In this document: positions 1 through 9,010 of the stretch, one piece after another
How the letters are laid out: each line of letters opens with the position of its first letter
Position numbering within the stretch: the first letter of the stretch is position 1
Origin: Ferrovibrio sp035304305
Lineage (GTDB): Bacteria > Pseudomonadota > Alphaproteobacteria > Ferrovibrionales > Ferrovibrionaceae
DNA length: 64,000 bases
Assembly: GCF_035304305.1 (NCBI RefSeq)
Contig: NZ_DATGQG010000038.1
Span: 1 to 64,000 of the forward strand
Direction: 5' to 3'
The notes under the pieces: model-generated
Database searches by the model: none
Told to the model about the DNA's origin: nothing
Seen by the model: the letters and a program-made list of their open reading frames with translations, nothing else
Program-made: the position numbers and the translations under genes

Positions 1-26
1 GGCGGCGAAGCTGGTGAGAGCCGGCT

Positions 27-733
<707 letters not shown>

Positions 734-737
<4 letters not shown>

Positions 738-1465
738 ACCGCGGCCTCCTCGCCGAGATAGCATTCCAGCACGGCCGGATCGCGCACCACCTGCTCGGGC
801 GTGCCGTCGGCGATCACCTGGCCATGATGCAGCACGACGACCTGCTGCGACAGCGCCATCACGGCGCGCATGACATGCTCGATCAGCAGGATGGTCATGC
901 CGGTTTTCGCATTGATCTCGCGGAAGACGGCGACCATCTGGTCGGTTTCGGTCGGGCGCAGGCCGGCCATCACCTCGTCCAGCAGCAGCAGCTTAGGCTC
1001 GCCGGCCAGCGCGCGCGCCACTTCCAGCCGCTTGCGCTCGGGCAGCGTGAGCTGCGCCGCCGGCTGGCCGCGCTTGTCCAGCATGCCGAGGCGGTCGAGC
1101 ACGGCTTCCGCCTTGCGCTTCGCCGCCCGCACGTCGCGCTCGGCGCGCAGCGCGCCGACCAGCACGTTCTCCAGCGCCGTGAGTTCCTTGAACGGCTTCA
1201 CGATCTGGAAGGTGCGGCCGATGCCGGCATGGCAGATCTGGTCCGGCCGCAGCCCGTCGATGCGCTTTCCGTCGAAGGTGATGCTGCCTTCGTCCGGGCG
1301 GAAGACGCCGGCGATCATGTTGAACACCGTCGTCTTGCCGGCGCCGTTCGGTCCGATCAGGCTGACGATGCCGCCCTGCGGCACCTCCAGCGAGGCCTGC
1401 CGCACCGCGCGCAGGCCGCGGAAGCTTTTCGAGATGCCCGAAACCGACAGCAGCGGCGCGCTCAT
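734..1465 (-). CDS. livG: Branched-chain amino acid ABC transporter ATP-binding protein LivG
   Basis: First ATPase of the importer, forming a heterodimer with LivF beneath the LivH/LivM permease. Walker A GPNGAGKTT lies at residues 38-46 and Walker B LLLLDEV is followed by the MAGL segment typical of LivG. The signature loop reads LTLPERKRLE instead of LSGGQ, a variation common in LivG-like subunits. Length (243 aa) is slightly short of the usual 250-260 but no domain is missing. It overlaps livM upstream and livF downstream by 4 bp each, so the ATPases are translationally coupled to the permease genes. Confidence 0.93.
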
Positions 1466-2463
1466 GGCTTCTGCTCCAGGCCGAGGCGCTTGCGCAGCGG
1501 CGGCCAGATGCCGTGCGGCAGGTAGATGATCACCACCAGCAGGCAGATACCGTAGAAGACCTGCTTGATGCCGGGGATCTCGTAGCCCAGCGCATGCATC
1601 ACCTCGGTGACGGTTTCCGCCAGTACGGTGAGCACGAAGGCGCCGAGGATCGGCCCGAACAGCGAGCCGACGCCGCCGATGATCGGACCGAGGATCAGTT
1701 CGATCGAGCGGCTGATGTTGAAGATCTGCTCGGGAAACAGGTTGTTGTAGTAGAAGGCGAAGAAGACGCCGCTGAGCGCCGTCATGCCGGCGGAGATGGC
1801 GACGGCGATCATCTTGTAGCGGAAGACGTTGATGCCCAGCGTCTGTGCCGCTTCCGGCTCTTCGCGGATTGCCAGCCAGTAATAGCCGATGCGGCCGGTC
1901 AGCAGCCAGCGGCAGAGCAGGAAGGCGCCGGCGGTGAGCGCCAGCAGGATGTAGTAGAACATGGTGGGCGAGCCGCGCAGGTTCGGCAGGTCGTTCACGC
2001 TGTACTGCTCGACCGGCAGGAAGAGGCCGCCCGAGCCGTTGACCCAGTCGAAGTGGTCAAAACCGATGCGGGTGAATTCGGCGAAGGCGATGGTCAGCAG
2101 GGCGAAATAGACGCCGCCGATGCCGAAGCGGAAGGCGAGGAAGCCGATGCCGAGGCCGAAGGCCATGGATATCGCGATGGCGACCCAGACGCCGGCCCAG
2201 GGACCGATGCCGAAATGCACGTAAAGCGCGGCCGCCGTATAGCCGCCGAGGCCGACATAGAGCGCATGGCCGAGGCTGAGCTGGCCCGCGAAGCCCATCA
2301 TCACGTTCCAGGCCTGGCCGGTATAGGCGAAGTAGAGAATGATGACGAGGACGGAGAGGATGTAGGGGTCGACCAGCAGCGGCGCGACCAGCATCGCGGC
2401 CATGAGCAGGCCGAGCAGGATCAGCGCGCGCTTCGGCACGCCATCGACAAGACGGGCGATCAT
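1462..2463 (-). CDS. livM: Branched-chain amino acid ABC transporter permease LivM
   Basis: Inner-membrane permease subunit that pairs with LivH to form the translocation channel. The 333-residue sequence is a run of hydrophobic helices, with an early GQLSLGHALYVGLGGY segment and the later GGVGSLFGPILGA segment that are both diagnostic of LivM. The C-terminus is short and basic. Its start codon overlaps the livH stop by 4 bp and its stop overlaps livG. Family assignment is secure; substrate is inferred only from the operon type. Confidence 0.93.
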   Translation of the reverse strand: MIARLVDGVPKRALILLGLLMAAMLVAPLLVDPYILSVLVIILYFAYTGQAWNVMMGFAGQLSLGHALYVGLGGYTAAALYVHFGIGPWAGVWVAIAISMAFGLGIGFLAFRFGIGGVYFALLTIAFAEFTRIGFDHFDWVNGSGGLFLPVEQYSVNDLPNLRGSPTMFYYILLALTAGAFLLCRWLLTGRIGYYWLAIREEPEAAQTLGINVFRYKMIAVAISAGMTALSGVFFAFYYNNLFPEQIFNISRSIELILGPIIGGVGSLFGPILGAFVLTVLAETVTEVMHALGYEIPGIKQVFYGICLLVVIIYLPHGIWPPLRKRLGLEQKP

Positions 2464-3329
2464 GCTTTGCGTCCCAGCAGGCCCTGCGGGCGGAAGAGCA
2501 GCACGAGGATCAGCAGCGCGACGGCGAACATGCTTTTCGCCGAGGGCGCGAAGAACAGGCCGGACATCGCTTCCGACAGGCCGATCAGGATGCCGCCGAG
2601 CAGCGCGCCGGGCATCGAGCCCAGTCCGCCGACGATGACGATGACGAAGGCCTGCAGGGTGAAGGCCGGACCGATGCTCGGCGTGGTGTCGATCAGCAGC
2701 ACCATCATGGCGCCGGCGGCGCCGACGCAGGCCGAGCCGATGCCGAAGGTCAGGGCATAGAGCCGTCTGACGTTGAGGCCGACCACCAGGGCGCCGAGGT
2801 AGTTGTCGGCACAGGCGCGGATGGCGCGGCCGGTGCGGGTCAGCCTGAAGAAGGCGAACAGGCCGGCGGCGATCGCCAGCGCCAGCACGGCGGTGATCAC
2901 GCGCACCTTGTCGACCAGCAACGGGCCGATCTCGACCGAGTCGAGCGAGTAGTCGACCAGAACGCTGCGCGCATCGGGGCCGAAGACCATCAGCAGCGCA
3001 TTGACCATGATGATGGCCACGGCGGCGAGCAGGATGAACTGGCTGTGTTCCGGGCGGTTGACGAAGGGATTGATCAGGACCGCCTGCATGACATAGCCGA
3101 GCGCGAAGAGGATTACCGCGATCGGCACCATGGCCACCAGGGGGTCGATGTTCCAGGCGCCGAAGGCGACGATCGCGGCATAGCTCGCGATCGTCATCAT
3201 CTCGCCATGGGCAAAGTTCACCACGCGCACGACGCCGAAGATGACCGACAGCCCGAGCGCCATCAGGCCGTAGACCAGCCCTGTCAGTATGCCCTGCAGG
3301 GCGACGTTGGCGATGAGTTCAGCAGGCAT
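2460..3329 (-). CDS. livH: Branched-chain amino acid ABC transporter permease LivH
   Basis: Inner-membrane permease partner of LivM. The 289-residue protein shows the LivH hallmark GLVYGLMALGLSVIFGV at the N-terminus, then VNFAHGEMM, and the conserved GGLGSMPGALLGG segment near residue 230. Eight or so hydrophobic segments are visible. It follows the binding-protein gene by 36 bp and is coupled to livM by a 4-bp overlap, so it is the first transmembrane gene of the operon. Confidence 0.93.
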   Translation of the reverse strand: MPAELIANVALQGILTGLVYGLMALGLSVIFGVVRVVNFAHGEMMTIASYAAIVAFGAWNIDPLVAMVPIAVILFALGYVMQAVLINPFVNRPEHSQFILLAAVAIIMVNALLMVFGPDARSVLVDYSLDSVEIGPLLVDKVRVITAVLALAIAAGLFAFFRLTRTGRAIRACADNYLGALVVGLNVRRLYALTFGIGSACVGAAGAMMVLLIDTTPSIGPAFTLQAFVIVIVGGLGSMPGALLGGILIGLSEAMSGLFFAPSAKSMFAVALLILVLLFRPQGLLGRKA

Positions 3330-3365
3330 CGGTCATCTTCGGCAATCGTTGCGGTTACGCGGCTG

Positions 3366-4595
3366 TCAGCGCTTGCTCCAGCTCGGCAGCGGCAGCAGGA
3401 GGTTGTCTTCCGCGATGTCGAGCGGGAGGACCACCTTCGGCCGCTGGTCGAGGTTCTGCAGCGTGACCGACTTGATGTTGACGTTCTGGCCCTTCTCGTT
3501 GAACTGCAGCGTGCCGCCGGCCATCACGTGGTTTTCGATCCTGGTCTGGCGGATCGCGTCGGCCAGCGCCTTGCCGTCCGTGCTCTTGGCGCGGTTGAAG
3601 GCGTCGGCGGCGACCATCACGGCCTCGAACGAGAAGCCGACATTGAGTTCGAACATCTCGTTCTTGTAGGTCTTGGTGAACTCGTCCAGCAGCTTCTGGG
3701 TAAGCTGCGAACGCGGGTTGTACCACGGCACGTTGGTGATCATGCCGTTCGAGAACTTGCCCAGCGTCTTGTAGAACTGGCCCTCGTAGAAGCCCGGCGC
3801 GCCGGGGCTCATGACGATCTTCGGCTCCCAGCGCTGCTTGACCATCTCGCGCACCATCAGGATGGCGTCGTTCAGGCGCGTCACCGGCATCAGCATCTCG
3901 GCGCCGGTCGCCTTGGCCTTGGCGATCTCCACCGAGAGGTCCTTGGCCTGCGGGTCGTAGGCGATGGTCTCGACGATCTGGAAGGGCAGGTTGAAGCGCG
4001 GCGCCATCGCCTTGATCGCGCCGGCCATCGACTGGCCGAAAGTGTCGTTCACATGCATGAAGACGGCGGTCTTCGGCGTGATGCCGCTCTTCTCGAAGAC
4101 GCCCTTCATCAGGTTCAGGCCGTCGCCGACCAGCATCGGCGCGGTCGGGAAGTTGCGGAAGACGAACTTGTAGCCCTGTTCGGTGATCTGCGGCGCGGCG
4201 GCCACGTTGATGATGTAGGGCACGCCCTTCTGCTCGGCGACCTGGGCGATGGCGGCCGACTGGCCGCTGTCGAAGGCGCCGATCAGCACATTGGCGCCGT
4301 CATTGATCAGCTTCTCGGCGCGGCTGCGCGCGACGTCGACGTTGGATTCGGTGTCGGCGCTCATGATCTCGATGTCGGCGCCCATGCCGAGCTGCTTCAG
4401 CACGCGCGGGGCGATGTCGATGCCGCGCTGGCAGGCGAGGCCGAGCTGGGCCTGGTAGCCCGAGCGCGGATGGATCGAGCCGATGCGCAGCTTGGCGCCC
4501 TGGGCACGGACGATGTTGAAGGGGCCGCTGCCGGCGAACAGGGCGGCGCCGGCGACGGTGCCGGCGGCGAACTGGCGGCGTGTAAGCTTGGTCAT
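3366..4595 (-). CDS. ABC transporter substrate-binding protein, Liv type, Tat-exported
   Basis: Periplasmic solute receptor for the downstream LivHMGF complex (type I periplasmic binding protein fold, Peripla_BP_6). The N-terminus MTKLTRRQFAAG followed by a hydrophobic stretch and an AQG cleavage region is a twin-arginine signal peptide, so export is probably through Tat in folded form. The mature part begins with KLRIGSIHPRSGY, matching the usual family start. Length (409 aa) fits. It sits 50 bp after the marR gene and 36 bp before livH. The ligand could be a branched-chain amino acid, but this receptor family also binds amides, urea and aromatic acids. Confidence 0.88.
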   Translation of the reverse strand: MTKLTRRQFAAGTVAGAALFAGSGPFNIVRAQGAKLRIGSIHPRSGYQAQLGLACQRGIDIAPRVLKQLGMGADIEIMSADTESNVDVARSRAEKLINDGANVLIGAFDSGQSAAIAQVAEQKGVPYIINVAAAPQITEQGYKFVFRNFPTAPMLVGDGLNLMKGVFEKSGITPKTAVFMHVNDTFGQSMAGAIKAMAPRFNLPFQIVETIAYDPQAKDLSVEIAKAKATGAEMLMPVTRLNDAILMVREMVKQRWEPKIVMSPGAPGFYEGQFYKTLGKFSNGMITNVPWYNPRSQLTQKLLDEFTKTYKNEMFELNVGFSFEAVMVAADAFNRAKSTDGKALADAIRQTRIENHVMAGGTLQFNEKGQNVNIKSVTLQNLDQRPKVVLPLDIAEDNLLLPLPSWSKR

Positions 4596-4645
4596 TTGCT
4601 GTTCCTCCCGTGGATTGTCAGCTTCTTCGACTTCTCTGGCCGCTG

Positions 4646-5227
4646 CTACCGGGCTGTTCCGGCGGCAGGCTTGTGGCGTGACGGTAGCGGATCGTCTTCC
4701 GCTGCGGAATGGACGGCGCCGCCGTTGCGCGCCGGGCCGATGAATTTCTGCAGCAGCTGCATCAGGGTCTGGTGTTCGGCCGGGGTGAGCGCGCCGGTGA
4801 CATGGCGGTCATGCTCGGCGACGCGGGCGGTGAATTCGGCCATGCGGCGCTGGCCCTCGGGCGTCAGGAAGAGGCCGTAGGCGCGGCGGTCGCGCGGATC
4901 GGTGCGGCGCTCCACCAGGCCGAGCCGCTCCAGCCGGTCGACCATGGTCATGGCGCCCGAGCGGGCGACGCCCAGGGCCTCGCCCAGCCGGCTCTGCTGC
5001 AGGCCGGGATTGCGTTCGACGAGGATGAGGGCGGAGAACAGCGAGGGCGTGATGCCGGTCGGCGCCAGGCGGGCGTAGAAATCCTCCCAGACCCGCAGCT
5101 GCGCCAGGCGCAGCAGATAGCCGACATGCTGCGGCAGGCGGCCGTAATCCACCGCGGTGCCGGCAGGGGCCCCGCGCAGGCTGGTCCTGCTTCCGGTCCT
5201 GGTCGCTTTCAACGGTACCGCCGGCAT
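4646..5227 (-). CDS. MarR family transcriptional regulator
   Basis: Winged-helix dimeric repressor or activator, probably controlling the liv operon directly downstream on the same strand. The central region shows the MarR recognition helix and wing: SRLGEALGVARSGAMTMVDRLERLGLVERR, then DPRDRRAY. The start at 5227 gives 193 residues and is preceded by GGAGG at a long 13-nt spacing; the open frame extends far upstream but that part is low-complexity and lacks a plausible start. The 30-residue N-terminal tail and 25-residue C-terminal tail are unusual extensions. The ligand is unknown; MarR proteins beside Liv systems often sense aromatic acids, which would make this importer one for aromatic compounds. 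Confidence 0.85.
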   Translation of the reverse strand: MPAVPLKATRTGSRTSLRGAPAGTAVDYGRLPQHVGYLLRLAQLRVWEDFYARLAPTGITPSLFSALILVERNPGLQQSRLGEALGVARSGAMTMVDRLERLGLVERRTDPRDRRAYGLFLTPEGQRRMAEFTARVAEHDRHVTGALTPAEHQTLMQLLQKFIGPARNGGAVHSAAEDDPLPSRHKPAAGTAR

Positions 5228-5276
5228 GGGAATGCCTGTTCCTCCCCCACACGGTGTCTGCGCACCGCCGGCCGGG

Positions 5277-5304
5277 ATTGTAAAGAAGCAGAATTGTAAT
5301 GCAA
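5277..5304 (-). promoter_or_regulatory. Candidate operator upstream of marR: paired ATTGTAA motifs
   Basis: The heptamer ATTGTAA occurs at 5277-5283 and again at 5293-5299, 16 bp apart in the same orientation. The second copy extends into the near-palindrome TTGTAATGCAA at 5294-5304. The site is about 50 bp upstream of the marR start in an AT-richer patch of otherwise GC-rich DNA, the expected position for an autoregulatory operator. It is a visual prediction only. Confidence 0.35.
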
Positions 5305-5336
5305 GCGGACAATCCGGAATCCCGGCGTGTCGCGTC

Positions 5337-5912
5337 TCAGCCGGACTTGCGGCGATCCTCGCCGTAGCGGCGGTCGATGCGCTGGCGGCGTTCGTTCCCC
5401 GCCGCGATCTGCACCGTCTGGCGCCGGTCCGCCCTGCGGCGGCGCTCGCCCAGCCGGCGCCGGTCGGGGCCGACGAAGCTGCTGCTGCGGATGAAGCGGC
5501 GCGGCACCTGCAGCACATGCATCAGCCGCAGGATCAGCGCCTCCATCGCGACCGGCTTGACCACGATCTCGTTGACCCCGGCGTCGCGGGCGGCGGCCAC
5601 CAGGGCGGTGTCTGGGGCTTCCGCCATCAGGATGATCGGCGTCTGGCCGCCCGAGGCGCGGTCGCGGCGCAGCCGGCGGGTGAAGCTGATGCCATCGCTG
5701 CCGGGCAGCCTGTTGTCCAGCAGCACCACGTTCGGGCTGTTCTGCAGCAGCTGGCGCTGCGCCTCGGCCGCGGTGCCGGCGACATGGATCACCGGAAAGC
5801 CCATGCCGAGCAGCACGTCGCGCAGGGCGCGGCGCAGGCCGCGATCGCCCTCGGCCACCAGGACGGAGGCGCGGCGGAAGGCGTTCGGATCGAGGCGCTG
5901 GGGCTTGGTCAT
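5337..5912 (-). CDS. Single-domain response regulator with Arg-rich tail
   Basis: CheY-like receiver of about 125 residues followed by a basic tail, 191 aa in total. Residues visible are the acidic patch (VAEGD), the phosphoacceptor Asp in VVLLDNRLPGSDG and the conserved Lys in IVVKPVAMEAL. The tail carries RRFIRSSSFVGPDRRR, a motif often found after receivers in alphaproteobacteria, then many Arg residues and no DNA-binding domain. It may act as a phosphorylation-dependent adaptor, or through nucleic-acid or membrane contacts of the tail. No kinase gene adjoins it; it is convergent with nothing and lies between marR and dapD on the same strand. Confidence 0.82.
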   Translation of the reverse strand: MTKPQRLDPNAFRRASVLVAEGDRGLRRALRDVLLGMGFPVIHVAGTAAEAQRQLLQNSPNVVLLDNRLPGSDGISFTRRLRRDRASGGQTPIILMAEAPDTALVAAARDAGVNEIVVKPVAMEALILRLMHVLQVPRRFIRSSSFVGPDRRRLGERRRRADRRQTVQIAAGNERRQRIDRRYGEDRRKSG

Positions 5913-5933
5913 GGCGGGCCTGTTCGCCCGCCA
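5912..5933 (-). promoter_or_regulatory. Hairpin between Shine-Dalgarno and start codon of the receiver gene
   Basis: TGGCGGGC (5912-5919) pairs perfectly with GCCCGCCA (5926-5933) around a 6-nt loop. In the minus-strand mRNA this 8-bp stem ends at the A of the AUG, while the only GGAG-like ribosome site lies just before the hairpin, too far from the AUG unless the stem is folded. The arrangement could modulate translation start. Confidence 0.45.
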
Positions 5934-5966
5934 GTCTCTCCGCCAGCCCTTAACGAAGCGTTTGTG

Positions 5967-6821
5967 TCAGTCGCGGAGCAGTTCGTTAATGGAGGTTTTC
6001 GAGCGGGTCTGAGCGTCGACCCGCTTGACGATCACCGCGCAGTAGAGCGACGGGCCCGGCTCGCCGTTGGGCAGCGGCTTGCCCGGCAGGCTGCCCGGCA
6101 CCACCACCGAATAGGCCGGCACGCGGCCCTGGAAGACCTCGCCGGTGGCGCGGTCGATGATCCTGGTGGAGGCGCCGAGATAGACGCCCATGGAGAGCAC
6201 CGAGCCCTCCTCGACGATCACGCCCTCTGCCACCTCGGCGCGGGCGCCGATGAAGCAGTTGTCCTCGATGATCACCGGATTGGCCTGCAGCGGCTCGAGC
6301 ACGCCGCCGATGCCGGCGCCGCCGGAGAGATGCACGTTCCTGCCGATCTGGGCGCAGGAACCGACGGTGGCCCAGGTGTCCACCATGGTGCCGCTGTCGA
6401 CATAGGCGCCGAGATTGACGAAGCTCGGCATCAGCACCACGCCCGGCGCGATATAGGCTGCCCGGCGCACCACCGCGCCCGGCACGGCGCGGAAACCGGC
6501 GGCGCGGAAGCGCTGCTCGTTCCAGCCGGCGAATTTCGACGGCACCTTGTCGAACCAGTGCGCGCCGCCCGGCGCATCCGAGATCAGCATGTTGTCGGTG
6601 AGGCGGAAGGACAGCAGCACGGCCTTCTTGGCCCACTGGTTCACTTCCCATTTGCCGCCCGTCTTCTCGGCGACGCGCAGCCTGCCGTCGTCCAGCGCCT
6701 CCAGCGTCGCTTCCACGGCATCGCGGATCTCGCCTTTGGTCTGGAAATTGACCTGGTCGCGGTTGTCCCAGGCGGCGTCGATCACGGGCTGCAGCTGGCT
6801 CTTGAGGGCGGCGTCGGACAT
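5967..6821 (-). CDS. dapD: 2,3,4,5-tetrahydropyridine-2,6-dicarboxylate N-succinyltransferase
   Basis: Cytoplasmic lysine/diaminopimelate enzyme that succinylates tetrahydrodipicolinate with succinyl-CoA. The 284-residue protein has the N-terminal helical domain (DAAWDNRDQVN), then a left-handed beta helix of hexapeptide repeats (for example GVVLMPSFVNLGAYVDSG and NCFIGARAEVAEG). The chosen start has a good AGAGGAA site 6 nt upstream; the frame extends 8 codons further without support. dapB, the preceding pathway step, is elsewhere in the window at 35.2-36.0 kb, so the pathway is dispersed. Confidence 0.95.
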   Translation of the reverse strand: MSDAALKSQLQPVIDAAWDNRDQVNFQTKGEIRDAVEATLEALDDGRLRVAEKTGGKWEVNQWAKKAVLLSFRLTDNMLISDAPGGAHWFDKVPSKFAGWNEQRFRAAGFRAVPGAVVRRAAYIAPGVVLMPSFVNLGAYVDSGTMVDTWATVGSCAQIGRNVHLSGGAGIGGVLEPLQANPVIIEDNCFIGARAEVAEGVIVEEGSVLSMGVYLGASTRIIDRATGEVFQGRVPAYSVVVPGSLPGKPLPNGEPGPSLYCAVIVKRVDAQTRSKTSINELLRD

Positions 6822-6908
6822 GGAAATTCCTCTTGCAGGCGTCACGGGAGGGCGCGAAATCCGCGAGACAATAGCCGCCGGGCCCTGCCAGTCAACCAGC
6901 GGCGGCGT

Positions 6909-7622
6909 TCAGCCCCGGGTCAGGTCGGTGAGGAAGGCGGTCAGATCGGGGGCGATGTGATGGATATGGCCGTCGCCGTCGTCCGGCGCCGACCAGGCCT
7001 CGTGGGTCGGAATCCACACCGTGGTCATGCCGAGCGCTGCCGCCGGCACCAGGTTGCGCGCCATGTCCTCCACCATCACCGCGCTGCGCGGATCGACCGC
7101 ATGGGCGTCCAGCAGCCGGCGGTAGGGCGTCTCCTGCGGCTTCGGCAGGTATTGCGACGAAACGATGTCGAACACCGCCTCGAAATGATGCGCGATGCCG
7201 AGCCGCTGCAGCACGCGGTCGGCATGGGCGACGGTGCCGTTGGTGTAGATCATCTTGCGGCCGGGCAGGCGGTCGAGCGCGGCATCCAGCTCCGGCGCCG
7301 GCGGCACGACCGAAACGTCGATGTCATGCACGTATTCCAGGAAGGCGGCCGGATCGATGCCGTGTTCCACCATCAGGCCGCGCAGGGTCGTGCCATGGCG
7401 GTTGAAAAAGCCCTTCTGCTGCCGCTTGGCGTCCTCCAGCGCGATGCCGAAATGGCCGCAGATGAACTCGCCCATGCGCTGGTCGATCTGCGCGAAGAGG
7501 TTGCAGCGCGCCGGGTAGAGCGTGTTGTCCAGGTCGAAAATCCAGGTCTCGGCCCGACGCAGGGCGTCGCCGGCGAGAAAGGCGGTTTTGTCAGCAGCGG
7601 CAGGCATTTGAGGCGGCGTCAT
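6909..7622 (-). CDS. Pyrimidine 5'-nucleotidase (HAD superfamily)
   Basis: HAD phosphatase of the SDT1-like class, which hydrolyses pyrimidine nucleoside monophosphates. The catalytic motif I WIFDLDNTLYPA is the signature of this group; motif II is MIYTNGT, followed by the PKPQETPYRRLL lysine region and the MVEDMARNL acidic motif. It has 237 residues from the start at 7622. That start has no clear ribosome site; an internal ATG five codons later is equally possible. The gene is divergent from the GGDEF gene with a 56-bp gap and runs in the same direction as dapD. Confidence 0.85.
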   Translation of the reverse strand: MTPPQMPAAADKTAFLAGDALRRAETWIFDLDNTLYPARCNLFAQIDQRMGEFICGHFGIALEDAKRQQKGFFNRHGTTLRGLMVEHGIDPAAFLEYVHDIDVSVVPPAPELDAALDRLPGRKMIYTNGTVAHADRVLQRLGIAHHFEAVFDIVSSQYLPKPQETPYRRLLDAHAVDPRSAVMVEDMARNLVPAAALGMTTVWIPTHEAWSAPDDGDGHIHHIAPDLTAFLTDLTRG

Positions 7623-7678
7623 CACGGTTTCGCAGGATAGGACCTTCCGTCTAGAATGGCGAGCATCGGCGGCCGCGG

Positions 7679-9010
7679 ATGCGGGCCGCGCGGGAGGGTT
7701 TGTTGGTCGCGCCGGGTCTGGCTTTGGGGCAGGAAGTGGCAGGGGAACAGGGCGAGGCTCAGATCGCACCGGCTGCTCTGGTGCCGCTTTTTCCCGGCCC
7801 CGCTGCCCTGCTGGATCACAAGGGCGGCGTGCTGGTTGCCAATGCGGCGGCCGAACCGCTGCTTTCCGCCATTGCCGGCGGCGCATTGCCGGCGCTTGCA
7901 GCCGCCATCGACGCCGCGCTGGGCGACGGTCGGCCGCGGCAGGAACATGCCGACCTGCCCGGTGCGCGCGGCGCGGCCCTGCAGGTCACGCTGATTCCCG
8001 CCGGCGGCGCGAACAGCACGACGCGGCAGGTGCTGCTCCTGGCGCGCGATACCACGCTGGAACGCAACCTGATCCAGGCACTGATGCAGTCGCGCCAGCT
8101 GTTCCGCGATCTGGTTGCCTGCTCGACGGATTTCGCCTGGGAGACCAGATCCGACGGCCGCTTCGGCTTCGTCTCGCCGCGCGGCGCGCTCGGCTATACC
8201 GCGCGCGAACTGGAAGGCCGCTCGGCGCGCGAGCTGGCGGCGCCGGACGATCCGGAAACGCCGGCGCCTGCCATCTGGCCCTTCGACGCCAATGCGCAGC
8301 TCGAGGCGGTGGAAGTCTTCCTGCAGCGCAAGGACGGCAGCATCGGCTGTTTCGAGGTGTCCTGCCTGCCGGTGCGCGACACCAGGGGCGAATGGCTCGG
8401 AACCCGCGGCGTGGCGCGCGACGTGACCGAGGCGCGCGAGCGGGTCGATGCGCTGCGCCGGGCGCAGAAGAAGCTCAACAAGCTGGCCAATACCGACGGC
8501 CTGACGGGCCTGCTCAACCGCCGCGCCTTCCTCGCCGAGCTGGACAAGCGGCTGGAACGGCATCGCCGCAACGGCCTGCGCGGCACGCTGATCTATTTCG
8601 ACCTCGACAATTTCAAGAAGGTGAATGACGTGCGCGGCCACCAGACCGGCGATGCGGTGCTCAAGGCGGTGGCCGACGAGACGCGCCGCCTCGTGCGTGC
8701 GCTGGATCTCGCCTCCCGCATCGGCGGCGACGAGTTCCTGATCTGGCTGGAGGAGACCGGCCGCCCGGCGGCGGAATCGATTGCCCAGCGCCTTCACGAA
8801 GCCGGACGGCGGCTCGACCGCGAATTCGGCGTCGAGGGCTTTCCGCTTGGCCTCTCCGTTGGCGCGGTTTTCTCGCGGCTCGACCGGCCGGAGACGGCGG
8901 AGGCGCTGATCAGCCGCGCCGATGAGGCCATGTATGTGGCGAAGAAGGGCGGCAAGGGTCGCAGCCATATCGCGCCGCCGCCCGACGACGATGCGGGTGC
9001 GGCGTCATGA
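7679..9010 (+). CDS. Diguanylate cyclase with N-terminal PAS-type sensor
   Basis: Predicted to make c-di-GMP from two GTP. The first ~120 residues look like a degenerate sensory PAS, a second PAS region follows around 140-260, then a GGDEF domain with an intact GGDEF at residues 349-353 and a metal-binding DLDNF segment. The product-inhibition site RxxD is present at 340-343 (RALD, five residues before GGDEF). No transmembrane helix is visible, so it is cytoplasmic. The ATG at 7679 has a poor ribosome site; a TTG at 7703, five bases after GGGAGG, is a credible alternative start. Its stop overlaps the DUF2336 gene by 4 bp. Confidence 0.88.
   Translation: MRAAREGLLVAPGLALGQEVAGEQGEAQIAPAALVPLFPGPAALLDHKGGVLVANAAAEPLLSAIAGGALPALAAAIDAALGDGRPRQEHADLPGARGAALQVTLIPAGGANSTTRQVLLLARDTTLERNLIQALMQSRQLFRDLVACSTDFAWETRSDGRFGFVSPRGALGYTARELEGRSARELAAPDDPETPAPAIWPFDANAQLEAVEVFLQRKDGSIGCFEVSCLPVRDTRGEWLGTRGVARDVTEARERVDALRRAQKKLNKLANTDGLTGLLNRRAFLAELDKRLERHRRNGLRGTLIYFDLDNFKKVNDVRGHQTGDAVLKAVADETRRLVRALDLASRIGGDEFLIWLEETGRPAAESIAQRLHEAGRRLDREFGVEGFPLGLSVGAVFSRLDRPETAEALISRADEAMYVAKKGGKGRSHIAPPPDDDAGAAS

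Noticed and set aside
5157..7640. 827-codon plus-strand frame opposite the receiver, dapD and nucleotidase genes
   Set aside because: Spans three real minus-strand genes and intergenic hairpins; repetitive Ala/His/Arg translation.
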